Origin: Ophioderma brevispina
Lineage: Eukaryota > Echinodermata > Ophiuroidea > Amphilepidida > Ophiodermatidae
Assembly: GCA_023653785.1 (NCBI GenBank)
Contig: JAMKCH010044164.1
Span: forward strand, 1 to 64,000
Direction: 5' to 3'
Length of the DNA stretch: 64,000 nt
In this document: positions 1 through 9,090 of the stretch, in pieces
How positions within the stretch are numbered: the first letter of the stretch is position 1
Layout of the letters: every line of letters starts with the position of its first letter
Position numbers and translations under genes: made by a program
The notes under the pieces: model-generated
Told to the model about the DNA's origin: nothing
The model's input: only the letters and a program-made list of their open reading frames with translations
The model's database searches: none

Positions 1-82
1 CTACTTTTATCTCAAAAAATGGAAAATAAGCATGTTTCACTTGAAAACCATGCCATGGGTAGTCTATGCACGTACGTGTTCG

Positions 83-565
83 AAGGGGGCACAGTACCAA
101 ATAATTGCCCCATTGAAAAGCATGTAAAAATGTGATTAAAAAAAACTCTCTTTTCCACCAGACGTAAAACCATTTTGAATATTTTCAATGCATAAATCAC
201 ATGATAAGACCTGAAACTTGCATATAAGCTTCAATTCACCTTACACATTCCGATTAACTTTTGCGATAAGAGCACGTGAACAGCGCCACCGCTATTTTCG
301 GCTGTCACAGACACCTCCTAACCGTTTCCGACCAGGGTATGCTTTCCGGGGCCTATTTTATCACATGAATCGAAAGTCACTATTTTTCTACTATAAGAGT
401 AATGTACTTGCTATGCGCTCTCATTTTGATAATAACATGCTACCCTCACGGGAAACTGATTCGCACAGGACACCAAAATATCACAAATAGGACTTGTTTT
501 TTACTGGAACTAACTACTAACTACCATTACACCAAATGTGGAGTGATTTGGTACTGTGCCCCCTT
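83..565. mobile_element. Short TIR element, 20-bp perfect inverted termini
   Basis: A 20-base sequence at 83-102 (AAGGGGGCACAGTACC, continuing AAAT) recurs as its exact reverse complement at 546-565. The 443 bases between are AT-rich and encode nothing I recognise. The arrangement fits a non-autonomous TIR transposon of about 480 bp. I see no clear target-site duplication, and the right end overlaps the TTAA that starts the next element, so the superfamily is open. Confidence 0.45.
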
Positions 566-1248
566 AAAGCGGCACTGACACATTTTCACAAAATGACATT
601 TCTTCAATTTGCTCCCAAATGATGGTCTAGGCCATTGGATGAATAGTCTATTTACACATAAAAATAACATACCCAAAAACTGATAGGGACGTTAATAAGA
701 GGTTAAAGACACCCAGGTAATTTGTAGGCTAACTTTTAAATTTTCAAAAAAGTCAATTTTTTTAAGACCCGCATCCCCCGTAAAAAATCCTGCATACGGC
801 CCTGCATACGGCGCGCGTTTTCTTGTGTTAAACGCCGGTTCCGTCGTCTGCTGAATTAATGTCGCCGGCAACATTACTGTACTGACCTTAGTATAGCCCC
901 ACTTGTTTTTAACCTGAAATTAGCTTAAATTTAGGGGGTGGGATTATAATGGGATCTCCACCCTAAAATGAAAACCTGAGCATCAACATTTCAGCATTTC
1001 AGAACTAAACTTATTCCAGATATTTTCATGTGTCAAATGAGGTGTGTGAACATCAAAGACCTGTAATTGAACTGAAGCATGATCATAAATTAATTTTGTA
1101 AAGAAAATCACTAGAAGATTCTACCAATTAAACAGTAATGATTGTAACAAAAATCTTACGTTGGGATTATAATAGGATTTTCTACCATTCTTCAGATTCT
1201 TTCAAAACTGGGGGGTGGGATTATAATCATGTGCCAGTGTCTCTTTAA
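564..1248 (+). mobile_element. TTAA-flanked MITE, family A copy 1 (Kolobok-like)
   Basis: The element lies between TTAA at 564-567 and TTAA at 1245-1248. Its ends are imperfect inverted repeats, about TTAAAGnGRCACTGRCACAT reading inward from either end. No transposase frame is present. A second copy at 19,039-19,587 shares both termini and internal blocks, for example the stretch around 'acacccaggtaat'. A 4-bp TTAA target with purine-starting (AG) termini is known for the Kolobok superfamily; assignment to it is inference. The last 68 bp of this element form the start of the tandem duplication that follows. Confidence 0.7.
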
Positions 1249-1311
1249 TGAGACCCAGGCCTAGCTGTGAGCTCAGGGTAAAGAATAGGCCTGATGTATA
1301 TTCACTGCATC

Positions 1312-1456
1312 ATTATCATGCATGCGAGGTATACCAGTGACTTATTTCTCGGTCCCGCAAAGACCGAGACTCGAACCCGGGATCCCTCGGTCTCGATGCA
1401 AGTCGGTCACACAGTCAATAGAGCTAAAGAGGAATTCCCTGTTAGGTCTATAGACA
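1312..1456 (-). mobile_element. tRNA-derived SINE head (unit 1)
   Basis: On the minus strand this reads as a Pol III promoter-like head: an A-box-like TTTAGCTCTATTGACTG followed by a B-box-like GGGTTCGAGTC. The cloverleaf does not pair as a functional tRNA, so it is a SINE head. Copies lie at 2322-2466 and 3332-3476. A related head occurs in the second SINE of each unit, so two insertions of one family lie in the same orientation. Confidence 0.7.
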
Positions 1457-1811
1457 TTAAAGACACTATCAGTGATTTGCTAAATCAGCAAATCGAAAAA
1501 ATCATCAAAAATCAGATTTTTGCATGTATGCAACAAGTACAGGTATCCTAATATACCCTGAAAATGATAAGACCAGAAGCAACCTAATAAGGACAGAATC
1601 AGAGATTTTAGTCATTACTGTCCGAACGGACACTTACTACAACACGTAAGTGAATGGAAAATCGTATCTTGGAACACTGCCGTTTTCTTCCTTTTCTGTC
1701 AATTCGACAGCTGGAAAAGGTAACTTATGAGAATTCTACAGACTTATCCTTCACTTTGAAGCTATTCCTGCAAATTTCAAATATTTTTCAAATCACTGAT
1801 AGTGTCTTTAA
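1457..1811. mobile_element. TTAA-flanked MITE, family E, copy in unit 1
   Basis: Perfect 23-base inverted ends, 1457-1479 and 1789-1811, begin TTAAAGACACTATCAGTG. TTAA marks both boundaries. No coding capacity is present. The identical element sits at 2467-2821 in unit 2. Unit 3 has an empty site at 3473-3485. A diverged copy lies at 51,465-52,127. It is non-autonomous and either Kolobok-like or piggyBac-like by its TTAA target. Confidence 0.85.
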
Positions 1812-2133
1812 CATACTTATACCATGTGACATTACTCCCCATCCTTACAAGGAACATCGCGGGCCTTAAACACCTGCCTCCTTGATACAAGGTGCATAAC
1901 TGCAGTCATTTTCGATCCCACCACTGCCACCAAATTTGTCACGGCCCGTCCAAGCCGATGGTAGATTGACACCCATCCATCATCTAATTCCTCACCGAGA
2001 TATACCAGCGACTTATTTATCAGCCCTGCCAACACCGGGACTCGAACTCGGGACCCCACGGTCTGAAGTCGAGTGCGCAGTGAATAGAGCTAAAGAGGAA
2101 TTTTTCCCGTTAGGTCTATTGACACTAACGTAG
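1812..2133 (-). mobile_element. tRNA-derived SINE with body (unit 1)
   Basis: Minus strand: an A-box-like TTTAGCTCTATTCACTG and B-box-like GAGTTCGAGTCCCGG form the head at about 1995-2110. The body runs down to the MITE boundary. Copies occur at 2822-3143 and 3481-3802. Open frames of 65-75 codons that cross it on both strands repeat in all units, but they are fragments of the SINE, not genes. Confidence 0.7.
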
Positions 2134-2466
2134 TTAAACTGTGTGACAAAATTTTTGGATATCATCTTTTTTTTTTTTTTTTTTTTTTTTTCTACCATTC
2201 TTCAGATTCTTTCAAAACTGGGGGGTGGGATTATAATCATGTGCCAGTGTCTCTTTAATGAGACCCAGGCCTAGCTGTGAGCTCAGGGTAAAGAATAGGC
2301 CTGATGTATATTCACTGCATCATTATCATGCATGCGAGGTATACCAGTGACTTATTTCTCGGTCCCGCAAAGACCGAGACTCGAACCCGGGATCCCTCGG
2401 TCTCGATGCAAGTCGGTCACACAGTCAATAGAGCTAAAGAGGAATTCCCTGTTAGGTCTATTGACA

Positions 2467-2821
2467 TTAAAGACACTATCAGTGATTTGCTAAATCAGCA
2501 AATCGAAAAAATCATCAAAAATCAGATTTTTGCATGTATGCAACAAGTACAGGTATCCTAATATACCCTGAAAATGATAAGACCAGAAGCAACCTAATAA
2601 GGACAGAATCAGAGATTTTAGTCATTACTGTCCGAACGGACACTTACTACAACACGTAAGTGAATGGAAAATCGTATCTTGGAACACTGCCGTTTTCTTC
2701 CTTTTCTGTCAATTCGACAGCTGGAAAAGGTAACTTATGAGAATTCTACAGACTTATCCTTCACTTTGAAGCTATTCCTGCAAATTTCAAATATTTTTCA
2801 AATCACTGATAGTGTCTTTAA
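2467..2821. mobile_element. TTAA-flanked MITE, family E, copy in unit 2
   Basis: Same 23-base TIRs and TTAA boundaries as the unit 1 copy, shifted by exactly 1,010 bases. Its presence in units 1 and 2 but not 3 orders the events in the array. Confidence 0.85.
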
Positions 2822-3472
2822 CATACTTATACCATGTGACATTACTCCCCATCCTTACAAGGAACATCGCGGGCCTTAAACACCTGCCTCCTTGATACAA
2901 GGTGCATAACTGCAGTCATTTTCGATCCCACCACTGCCACCAAATTTGTCACGGCCCGTCCAAGCCGATGGTAGATTGACACCCATCCATCATCTAATTC
3001 CTCACCGAGATATACCAGCGACTTATTTATCAGCCCTGCCAACACCGGGACTCGAACTCGGGACCCCACGGTCTGAAGTCGAGTGCGCAGTGAATAGAGC
3101 TAAAGAGGAATTTTTCCCGTTAGGTCTATTGACACTAACGTAGTTAAACTGTGTGACAAAATTTTTGGATATCATCTTTTTTTTTTTTTTTTTTTTTTTT
3201 TCTACCATTCTTCAGATTCTTTCAAAACTGGGGGGTGGGATTATAATCATGTGCCAGTGTCTCTTTAATGAGACCCAGGCCTAGCTGTGAGCTCAGGGTA
3301 AAGAATAGGCCTGATGTATATTCACTGCATCATTATCATGCATGCGAGGTATACCAGTGACTTATTTCTCGGTCCCGCAAAGACCGAGACTCGAACCCGG
3401 GATCCCTCGGTCTCGATGCAAGTCGGTCACACAGTCAATAGAGCTAAAGAGGAATTCCCTGTTAGGTCTATT

Positions 3473-3485
3473 GACATTTACATAC
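3473..3485. other. Empty MITE site in unit 3
   Basis: The 13 bases gacatttacatac align to gacattaacatac, the sequence expected if the MITE and one TTAA were removed from units 1 or 2. Only one base differs (TTTA instead of TTAA at 3477-3480). It is either a paralogous pre-insertion site or a near-precise excision product. Confidence 0.8.
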
Positions 3486-3839
3486 TTATACCTTGTGACA
3501 TTACTCCCCATCCTTACAAGGAACATCGCAGGCCTTAAACACCTGCCTCCTTGATACAAGGTGCATAACTGCAGTCATTTTCGATCCCACCACTGCCACC
3601 AAATTTGTCACGGCCCGTCCAAGCCGATGGTAGATTGACACCCATCCATCATCTAATTCCTCACCGAGATATACCAGCGACTTATTTATCAGCCCTGCCA
3701 ACACCGGGACTCGAACTCGGGACCCCACGGTCTGAAGTCGAGTGCGCAGTGAATAGAGCTAAAGAGGAATTTTTCCCGTTAGGTCTATTGACACTAACGT
3801 AGTTAAACTGTGTGACAAAATTTTTGGATATCATCTAAA

Positions 3840-4470
3840 TTTGTTTGTAAATGTTGTCAATAATACCAGCAAATTGTGAGTCTTAATTTCATCATTGTTG
3901 GTGATTATAACCCACGTACCATCTGGGCAGTTATGATCAATTAAATTGTGAATCTCACAAATATAAGGTTTCCTTTCTTCCTGAAAAGTAGAACATTTTA
4001 CTAGAAAGTGAACACAGGTTTCATCACCATCACCGCATAATCTGCAGGTTCTGCCTACTCTGTATTAGTTAAACTGCTCGATTCCCCTGGAGAGCATAGG
4101 TTCCAGTAAATAAACATGCCTTCACAGTTGCTTGTTGAATCATCTTTTTTTTTTAATTGGATGTACTCCATAAATGATGGAATATGGTTTACAGGCTCCT
4201 AGATCAACATACTTCAAACTTGCTTTAGATCCAGCATTCAACTTCATTTCATCATAAATTGAATTGGCAATTTACTTTTGATCTCATTTTTCCAGCGATT
4301 TTTATTAGTAGGGCACTGCAGAATATTATGCACATTTGGAAGATTGTATTTGTGAAGTGTGGATACTGCAACAAACCAGCTATGTGAGTAAGAGGACTTG
4401 GTGGCTAACTGACGAAAAAAATTTGCTTCTCCACCCCATCCTGGTCATTGATATAATATCAACAAAGAAG
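3840..4470 (-). pseudogene. LINE ORF2 C-terminal remnant
   Basis: Read on the minus strand, this non-coding-looking stretch contains pieces typical of the extreme C-terminus of a non-LTR retrotransposon ORF2. These include WFVAVSTLHKYNLPN, then SLKYVDLG, then a zinc-knuckle-like CRLCGDGDETCVHFLVKC (C-x2-C-x8-H-x4-C) followed by an arginine-rich turn. Several stops and frameshifts separate them, so it is dead. No reverse transcriptase core is present, as expected for a 5'-truncated copy. The motif order is what I recognise; the clade is not determined. Confidence 0.6.
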
Positions 4471-4581
4471 GATAGCATCCTATTTTGTACAAGTCTTGCA
4501 TAATGGTATACACTGGAAAAGACATGGAGCAGATATGGTAGACCTCATACCATACCATCAGCACTAATCACCATCCTCCAT

Positions 4582-4880
4582 ATGTTGGTCATTTTGGTGC
4601 TGAGAAAAAACATACAAAAGGCCCTGTCTTCATTATATTGGACATTTATGTATAGTGACATCAACAACATTTGTTTGCTGAGAAAAACATGCAAAAGGCC
4701 CTGTCTTTATTTTATTGGCCATTTATGTACAGTGACATCAACAACATTTGTTGCTGAGAAAAACATGCAAAAGGCCCTGTCTTTATTTTATTGGCCATTT
4801 ATGTACAGTGACATCAACAACATTTGTCAATCACATTTTGTAGGAAATCTATCTCAATTACTTGTCCATGGAATGCCGTG
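4582..4880 (+). repeat. 77-bp triplication inside a dispersed repeat (family C)
   Basis: A unit starting 'tgctgagaaaaa.catgcaaaaggcc' begins at 4598, 4676 and 4752, giving spacings of 78 and 76 bp. Units 2 and 3 are almost identical and unit 1 is more diverged. The surrounding sequence matches 22,170-22,440, where the unit is present only once. The 99-codon open frame across it is a by-product of the repeat. Confidence 0.85.
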
Positions 4881-4921
4881 ATATTTGGGAACACAATTAG
4901 AACACCAAAGCATCTAACTTA

Positions 4922-5282
4922 CCGTGTTGTTTCTAATAAACGCCCCTGCTCTAATAAATGCCCCTACGATTTTTGATAAAACAATTCAAGAAAATGAGTT
5001 AAGCTTACCTAAATCACATGATTTAATGGCCGGGACTGTCGTAATCTGTATCATGATCGCTGTTGTGCACAGTTGTAATAGTTTAATTAGTATGGAACTT
5101 TGACCTCGGGAGGTACGAAAACAGCGTCCCCCTGCTCGTTCGTTTGTATTATTGGTAATCAGCGATTAAGCGTGTGTAAGGTGATTTTTGCGGGATTTTT
5201 TACTTTCAATTTTTTACTGTAATAAACGCCCTCCCTTTTGAAAAAAGCACCGCCCCCGGTTCGTTTATTAGGAACAATATGG
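4922..5282. mobile_element. TA-flanked MITE (mariner-type)
   Basis: Inverted ends CCGTGTTGTTTCTAATAAACG (left; first 20 bases CCGTGTTGTTTCTAATAAAC) and CCATATTGTTCCTAATAAAC (right, reverse strand) are bounded by TA at 4920-4921 and 5283-5284. The element is 361 bp with no coding capacity. TA target duplication points to the Tc1/mariner superfamily. Confidence 0.65.
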
Positions 5283-5780
5283 TATTAGAAAAGAAAAGCA
5301 AATTGAACATGTGCATTAGGTAGATGGATTATATATCCAATCATGGATATCCAGATATTAGTGATTTAGTAAATGTTAAATGTTGTCCTTTATTCTTATT
5401 TCAGTGTTGATTTGTGTTGTGTCAACACCCATAGTTGTTTGTCTTTGTTGTATTTGTGCCTGTTTGATGTTTTTTGTACTGACCTTTTTTTTTTATCAGT
5501 GTAACTTAATTAGAATTTAAGTGATTTGATTTGGCTTATTGATGATTTTGAGACTGTCATAATAAATTTGGTGGTTTCACTTATGCATCTTAAATTTATT
5601 TGAAATTTTGATGCAATTTTTTTCAAATACACTAATTGAGGATTATTCATTATAATTTAATAAAATCTCAATTCCCATGGCACAGTTCAATAGCTTTCAT
5701 TCAGTGTAGTATTAAAAAAAATACACCTCGTTTTTTAGTATGATTTATGATACCCAGAACATACATGGTCAGCTGCTGTT
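5283..5780. other. AT-rich stretch, no feature seen
   Basis: Low-complexity AT-rich DNA with short T and A runs. No open frame, TIR or SINE head was seen. Confidence 0.5.
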
Positions 5781-5785
5781 CATTT

Positions 5786-5960
5786 GCAGTGGCGTATTGG
5801 GCCTGCCCGCTCTGAGGGGGCAAATTTCCCAGTCTTGGGAAATTTTCCCTCTCAGGGGGGTCAAAAGGCCAATTTTTTTCCGGTCAGAGGGCTAAAAAAC
5901 GGCTAATTTAGCATGATTTTTGCAATTTTTTCCCCGGCCAAAGTCGTCAGGGGGGCAACC
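5786..5960 (+). mobile_element. hAT-like terminus fragment
   Basis: Begins CAGTGGCGTATTGGGCC and shares 'gagggggcaaatttcc' with the 51,681-51,974 element, which starts CAGTGG and ends GCCACTG. CAGTGGCG-type termini occur in hAT transposons. I could not find the partner terminus here, so this is a partial copy or an element with a decayed 3' end. Confidence 0.4.
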
Positions 5961-6246
5961 TTCCCCCCTCAAAAGGTTTGAGTGATTAAATATGTTGACA
6001 GACTGACAGGAACCCCTGAAAACATGATTCTTAAGTGCAGCAAATGGTGCCTTAAAGAGAGGGGGCCAAGACAAAGTTTGTACAGGGGTCAAATTTTAAA
6101 TTGATCCAATCATGTTGAAAAGTATACCATGTTATTTGTCTAACCACAAGGATTCAGGAAAGGTTTAAGTAAAGTTTAAGAGTTATAGGCTAAAAACAGC
6201 AAAAATCAATAAAAAGGGTCAATTTCAGTTGTACAGGGGACAATTT

Positions 6247-6520
6247 TTTTAAAAATCGGAGCAATTTTAAAAAGTTGCTCCGATTTAGATAAAAATGGTG
6301 CAAATTATTGATGGATTTCATAGGATTAAAATAAGGAATAGTTTTGACTGTCTAAAATACTTAGTTACCAATGCAGGGGGCACAGAAGGTCATCCATTGC
6401 ATTAAATGGGGCTTGACCTTGTGTTACCCCTACTTTCTTTATTTTGATCCTATGAGGTCTACCAACAATAATAATTTGCACCATTTTTTATCCAAATCGG
6501 AGCAACTTAATGGATACCAA
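6247..6520. repeat. Inverted repeat with arms of about 75 bp
   Basis: The left arm, centred on 'gttgctccgatttagata' (6273-6330), pairs with the right arm at about 6440-6510 ('tatccaaatcggagcaac'). The two are separated by roughly 110 bases. It probably is a MITE or foldback fragment. Part of the flanking sequence ('acaggggtc') recurs near 58,565. Confidence 0.6.
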
Positions 6521-7289
6521 ACTATTTCCTGAAAATTGAAGGTAGGCATCGCATGCTTAAGCAACACATTCTGTAGGATGGGTGGGGGTGTAGTGCATAC
6601 CCACCCTTTTGAAGACATTAAACTATTTAACTATACACCTTTGTTTGTGTGAATGAACTGCTTTTAAATCTGTAAGGAATAAATCAACACCATGCAAGTG
6701 AGAGAGAAATCAATACTCAAACTATCCACATCAAAGTGCCAAGATTTTTTTGTGGTTTGTGTCTATATTGCCGTAATCTATTTGGATTTGTTTTGGCTGA
6801 GTTGCTATATTGAAAGAGGCTTGGCTGCCATTGTCTGATAACACACACAGAAAAAAAAACATGTTTGATAAGCAAAATTAAACATGTGAATTTTTAACCA
6901 TGATTTAAAATTGGCACAGAGTCTGTGACAGTCAGAGTTGTAACCAGAACTTTGTGAGTACTGGGTTTTTTCAAAGAATTGACCCATAAAATTTTAAATT
7001 TTCAAAAAATTCTTGTTATACACATATTTTTAAAGTTTTCAGGGCTTAGTAGTTCAATCCAGATTCTCGGTGCACAAACTGACAAAGAACTGCCAACGGT
7101 CTTGGAATTACCTGACTTGTCACAAAGCAGGTTTTTAACCCAGTTTTTTTAAAAAAAAGGCATTTACTTCATTTTCAACTTCAAAACACATTCCCCTTAA
7201 TATCTGTGATGCATGATCATAAGCTAACAACATGTAGAATCCTCTTCAGCAGTACTCTGAGATTGATTTGCACATAACTTTACTTTCAG
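6521..7289. other. Non-coding stretch ending in a splice acceptor
   Basis: No coding signal. It ends in a pyrimidine-rich 'tttactttcag' at 7279-7289 directly before the zinc-finger frame, which fits the 3' end of an intron. The same acceptor context precedes the paralogous pseudogene (ending at 15,157). The upstream exon is not identifiable in this window. Confidence 0.5.
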
Positions 7290-7291
7290 AT

Positions 7292-8059
7292 ATGGACCAG
7301 AAGAAACCATGGAAAGTAATAATGCCACTGGGGTGCAAATACTGCAGACGACAATTTGCTCATGTACCACGATACCTATTCCATGTTCACAACCATGAAA
7401 GGAGAATCAAACCATATTGGTATAAAACTGAGAAAGCTTCTGAATTGTTAAATTTACCAAATGCTCCTTACAAATGTCAGTACCGTGAAAGAAAATGCAA
7501 CTTTGCTAGTCAAAACAATCAACAAGAAATGAAACACACAGTTGAGAAATTTCACAAATGTCAGTATTGCGGGAAGAGATTTAATACTGTTTTTTCCAAG
7601 AAAAGACATGAAAAGAGACATACAGGTGAAAAATCTCACAAATGTCAGCATTGTGAAAAGAGATTTTTTACTGCCTTCAACAAGAAACGACATGAAATGA
7701 GACACACAGGTGAGAAACCTCACAAATGTTACCATTGTGAAAAGAGATTTATTACTGCTAGTGGCAAGAAAGGACATGAAATGACACATACAGGTTGGAA
7801 ACCTCACAAATGTCAGTACTGTGAAAAGAGATTTATTACTGCTGGTAAGAAGAAACGGCATGAAATGACACATACAGGTGAAAAACCTCACCAATGTCAG
7901 TACTGTAAGAAAAGATTTGCTTTTGCCCAAAACAAAGTCAGACACGAAAGGATACATACTGGTGAAAGACCTCACAAATGTCAGCATTGTGAAATAAGAT
8001 TCACTACCACTACTCAAAGGAAAAGACATGAAATAAGACATACAGATCAAAAGATATAG
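7292..8059 (+). CDS. C2H2 zinc-finger protein (exon or single-exon gene)
   Basis: This 255-residue frame starts at the ATG two bases after a likely splice acceptor. It may be an internal exon rather than the true start. Finger 1 (C15, C18, then HVHNH) is canonical in spacing. A second finger around residue 61-80 is degenerate (C-x6-C). Six regular C-x2-C-x12-H-x3-H fingers follow at residues 90, 118, 146, 174, 202 and 230, a 28-residue period, joined by TGEKPHK-type linkers. Such arrays bind DNA in the nucleus; the target is unknown. Oddly, helix position 4, normally Leu, is Lys or Arg in all six regular fingers. The frame stops at 8057-8059, but finger-coding sequence continues out of frame beyond, so the protein is probably truncated from a longer ancestor. 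There is no KRAB, BTB or SCAN domain in view. Confidence 0.8.
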   Translation: MDQKKPWKVIMPLGCKYCRRQFAHVPRYLFHVHNHERRIKPYWYKTEKASELLNLPNAPYKCQYRERKCNFASQNNQQEMKHTVEKFHKCQYCGKRFNTVFSKKRHEKRHTGEKSHKCQHCEKRFFTAFNKKRHEMRHTGEKPHKCYHCEKRFITASGKKGHEMTHTGWKPHKCQYCEKRFITAGKKKRHEMTHTGEKPHQCQYCKKRFAFAQNKVRHERIHTGERPHKCQHCEIRFTTTTQRKRHEIRHTDQKI

Positions 8060-8084
8060 GCCTGTATTACCACTTATTATATAA

Positions 8085-8254
<170 letters not shown>

Positions 8255-8689
8255 CTACAATCTTGTTAATAATTGTTGGAACACTGTGCAGATTTGGTTC
8301 CTGCCCCCTCATTTCAATGTTGCACGAGCACGACACACTTGGGCAATCTCGCTTCATATTATTTTCAACACTGACTTGGGAGAGGACGGGGAGGGGGGAT
8401 AGAAAGTTATAGTTACAATGCGTTTCAAGCCTATATCTCGGGGGTTCTCAATTATATTAGCTGAAGGGCCAGAGAATGCCGAACATGTTTGAAAGTTTCC
8501 TAATTGAGGGCCAAATACACCTGAAATTCTCGTGTTTCCCTTTATATTTTAGAGCAAGTTGAGGGCCAAAGATCAATGGTTGGCGGGCCGGATTTGGCCT
8601 GAAGGCCGCCTATTGAGAACCCTTGCTATATCTCTTGCATAGCTGCCAATATTAACAAGTGTTCCAAGGACTTATGAACAAGATTGTAG
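8255..8689. mobile_element. TIR element inserted in the zinc-finger array
   Basis: Imperfect inverted ends of about 32 bases start CTACAATCTTGTT on each side (8255 on the plus strand, 8689 on the minus strand) and share TTGGAACACT further in. Without the nested hAT MITE and one copy of its 8-bp target duplication the element is 240 bp. TA just inside each boundary would fit a TA target, but the superfamily is unresolved. Confidence 0.65.
8439..8625. mobile_element. hAT-type MITE with perfect 8-bp target duplication
   Basis: This 187-bp element is flanked by CTATATCT at 8431-8438 and 8626-8633. Its ends, CGGGGGTTCTCAA and (reverse strand) CAAGGGTTCTCAA, are the GGGTTCTCAA-type termini known from hAT non-autonomous elements, and an 8-bp duplication is the hAT hallmark. 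It lies inside the 8255-8689 element. Confidence 0.85.
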
Positions 8690-8819
8690 AAGTACAAGTA
8701 ATCAAAGTGTCTTCAACACGCATGATTTAGACTGTGCCTAAGATTGTATAAGTGCATTTTGTAGTAAGGTGTGATAATGCTGCACAGCGCATCAATTAAT
8801 TTACTAAATTGTACTTCGA

Positions 8820-9090
8820 AGTTTAAGAAGTATAGAGACAGGAAGAGACATGGAATGAGACATACAGGCCAAAAACCTCACAAATGTCAGTATCTGTAAA
8901 AGGAGATTCTTCATTATCTGTAAAAAGAGATTCTTCATTGCTATTGAAAAGAAGAGGGGGAAAAGATACACACAAAATCTCACTAATGTCAGTACTGTGA
9001 AAAGAGATTCTTCATTGCTACTGAAAAGGCACTTGAAAAGATACATTTATGTAAAACCTCACAAATGTCAGGATTGCAAACAGATTTTTA
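8820..9090 (+). pseudogene. Zinc-finger array remnant
   Basis: Fragments such as 'agacatggaatgagacat', 'cctcacaaatgtcagtat' and repeats of 'aaaagagattcttc' are recognisable finger and linker codons with frameshifts and short internal duplications. They mark the old 3' end of the array that begins at 7292. Confidence 0.65.

Larger units (their letters stand above)
1181..3836 (+). repeat. 1,010-bp tandem segmental duplication (2.6 units)
   Basis: Units start at 1181, 2191 and 3201, each with 'tctaccattcttcagattct'. Units 1 and 2 look identical apart from one base in the stretch I compared (1452 A versus 2462 T). Each ends in a 24-25-base T run (2167-2190 and 3177-3200). Unit 3 is only 636 bp: it lacks the T run and a roughly 350-bp MITE present in the other two. 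Every unit carries the 3' end of the upstream TTAA MITE and two minus-strand tRNA-derived SINE heads. The near-identity means a recent duplication, or an assembly artefact at the T run. Confidence 0.9.

Noticed and set aside
7454..8050. 198-codon minus-strand open frame
   Set aside because: It lies antisense to the zinc-finger array; the 84-bp repeat keeps it open, and it shows only a repeated Phe/Ser/Leu pattern.
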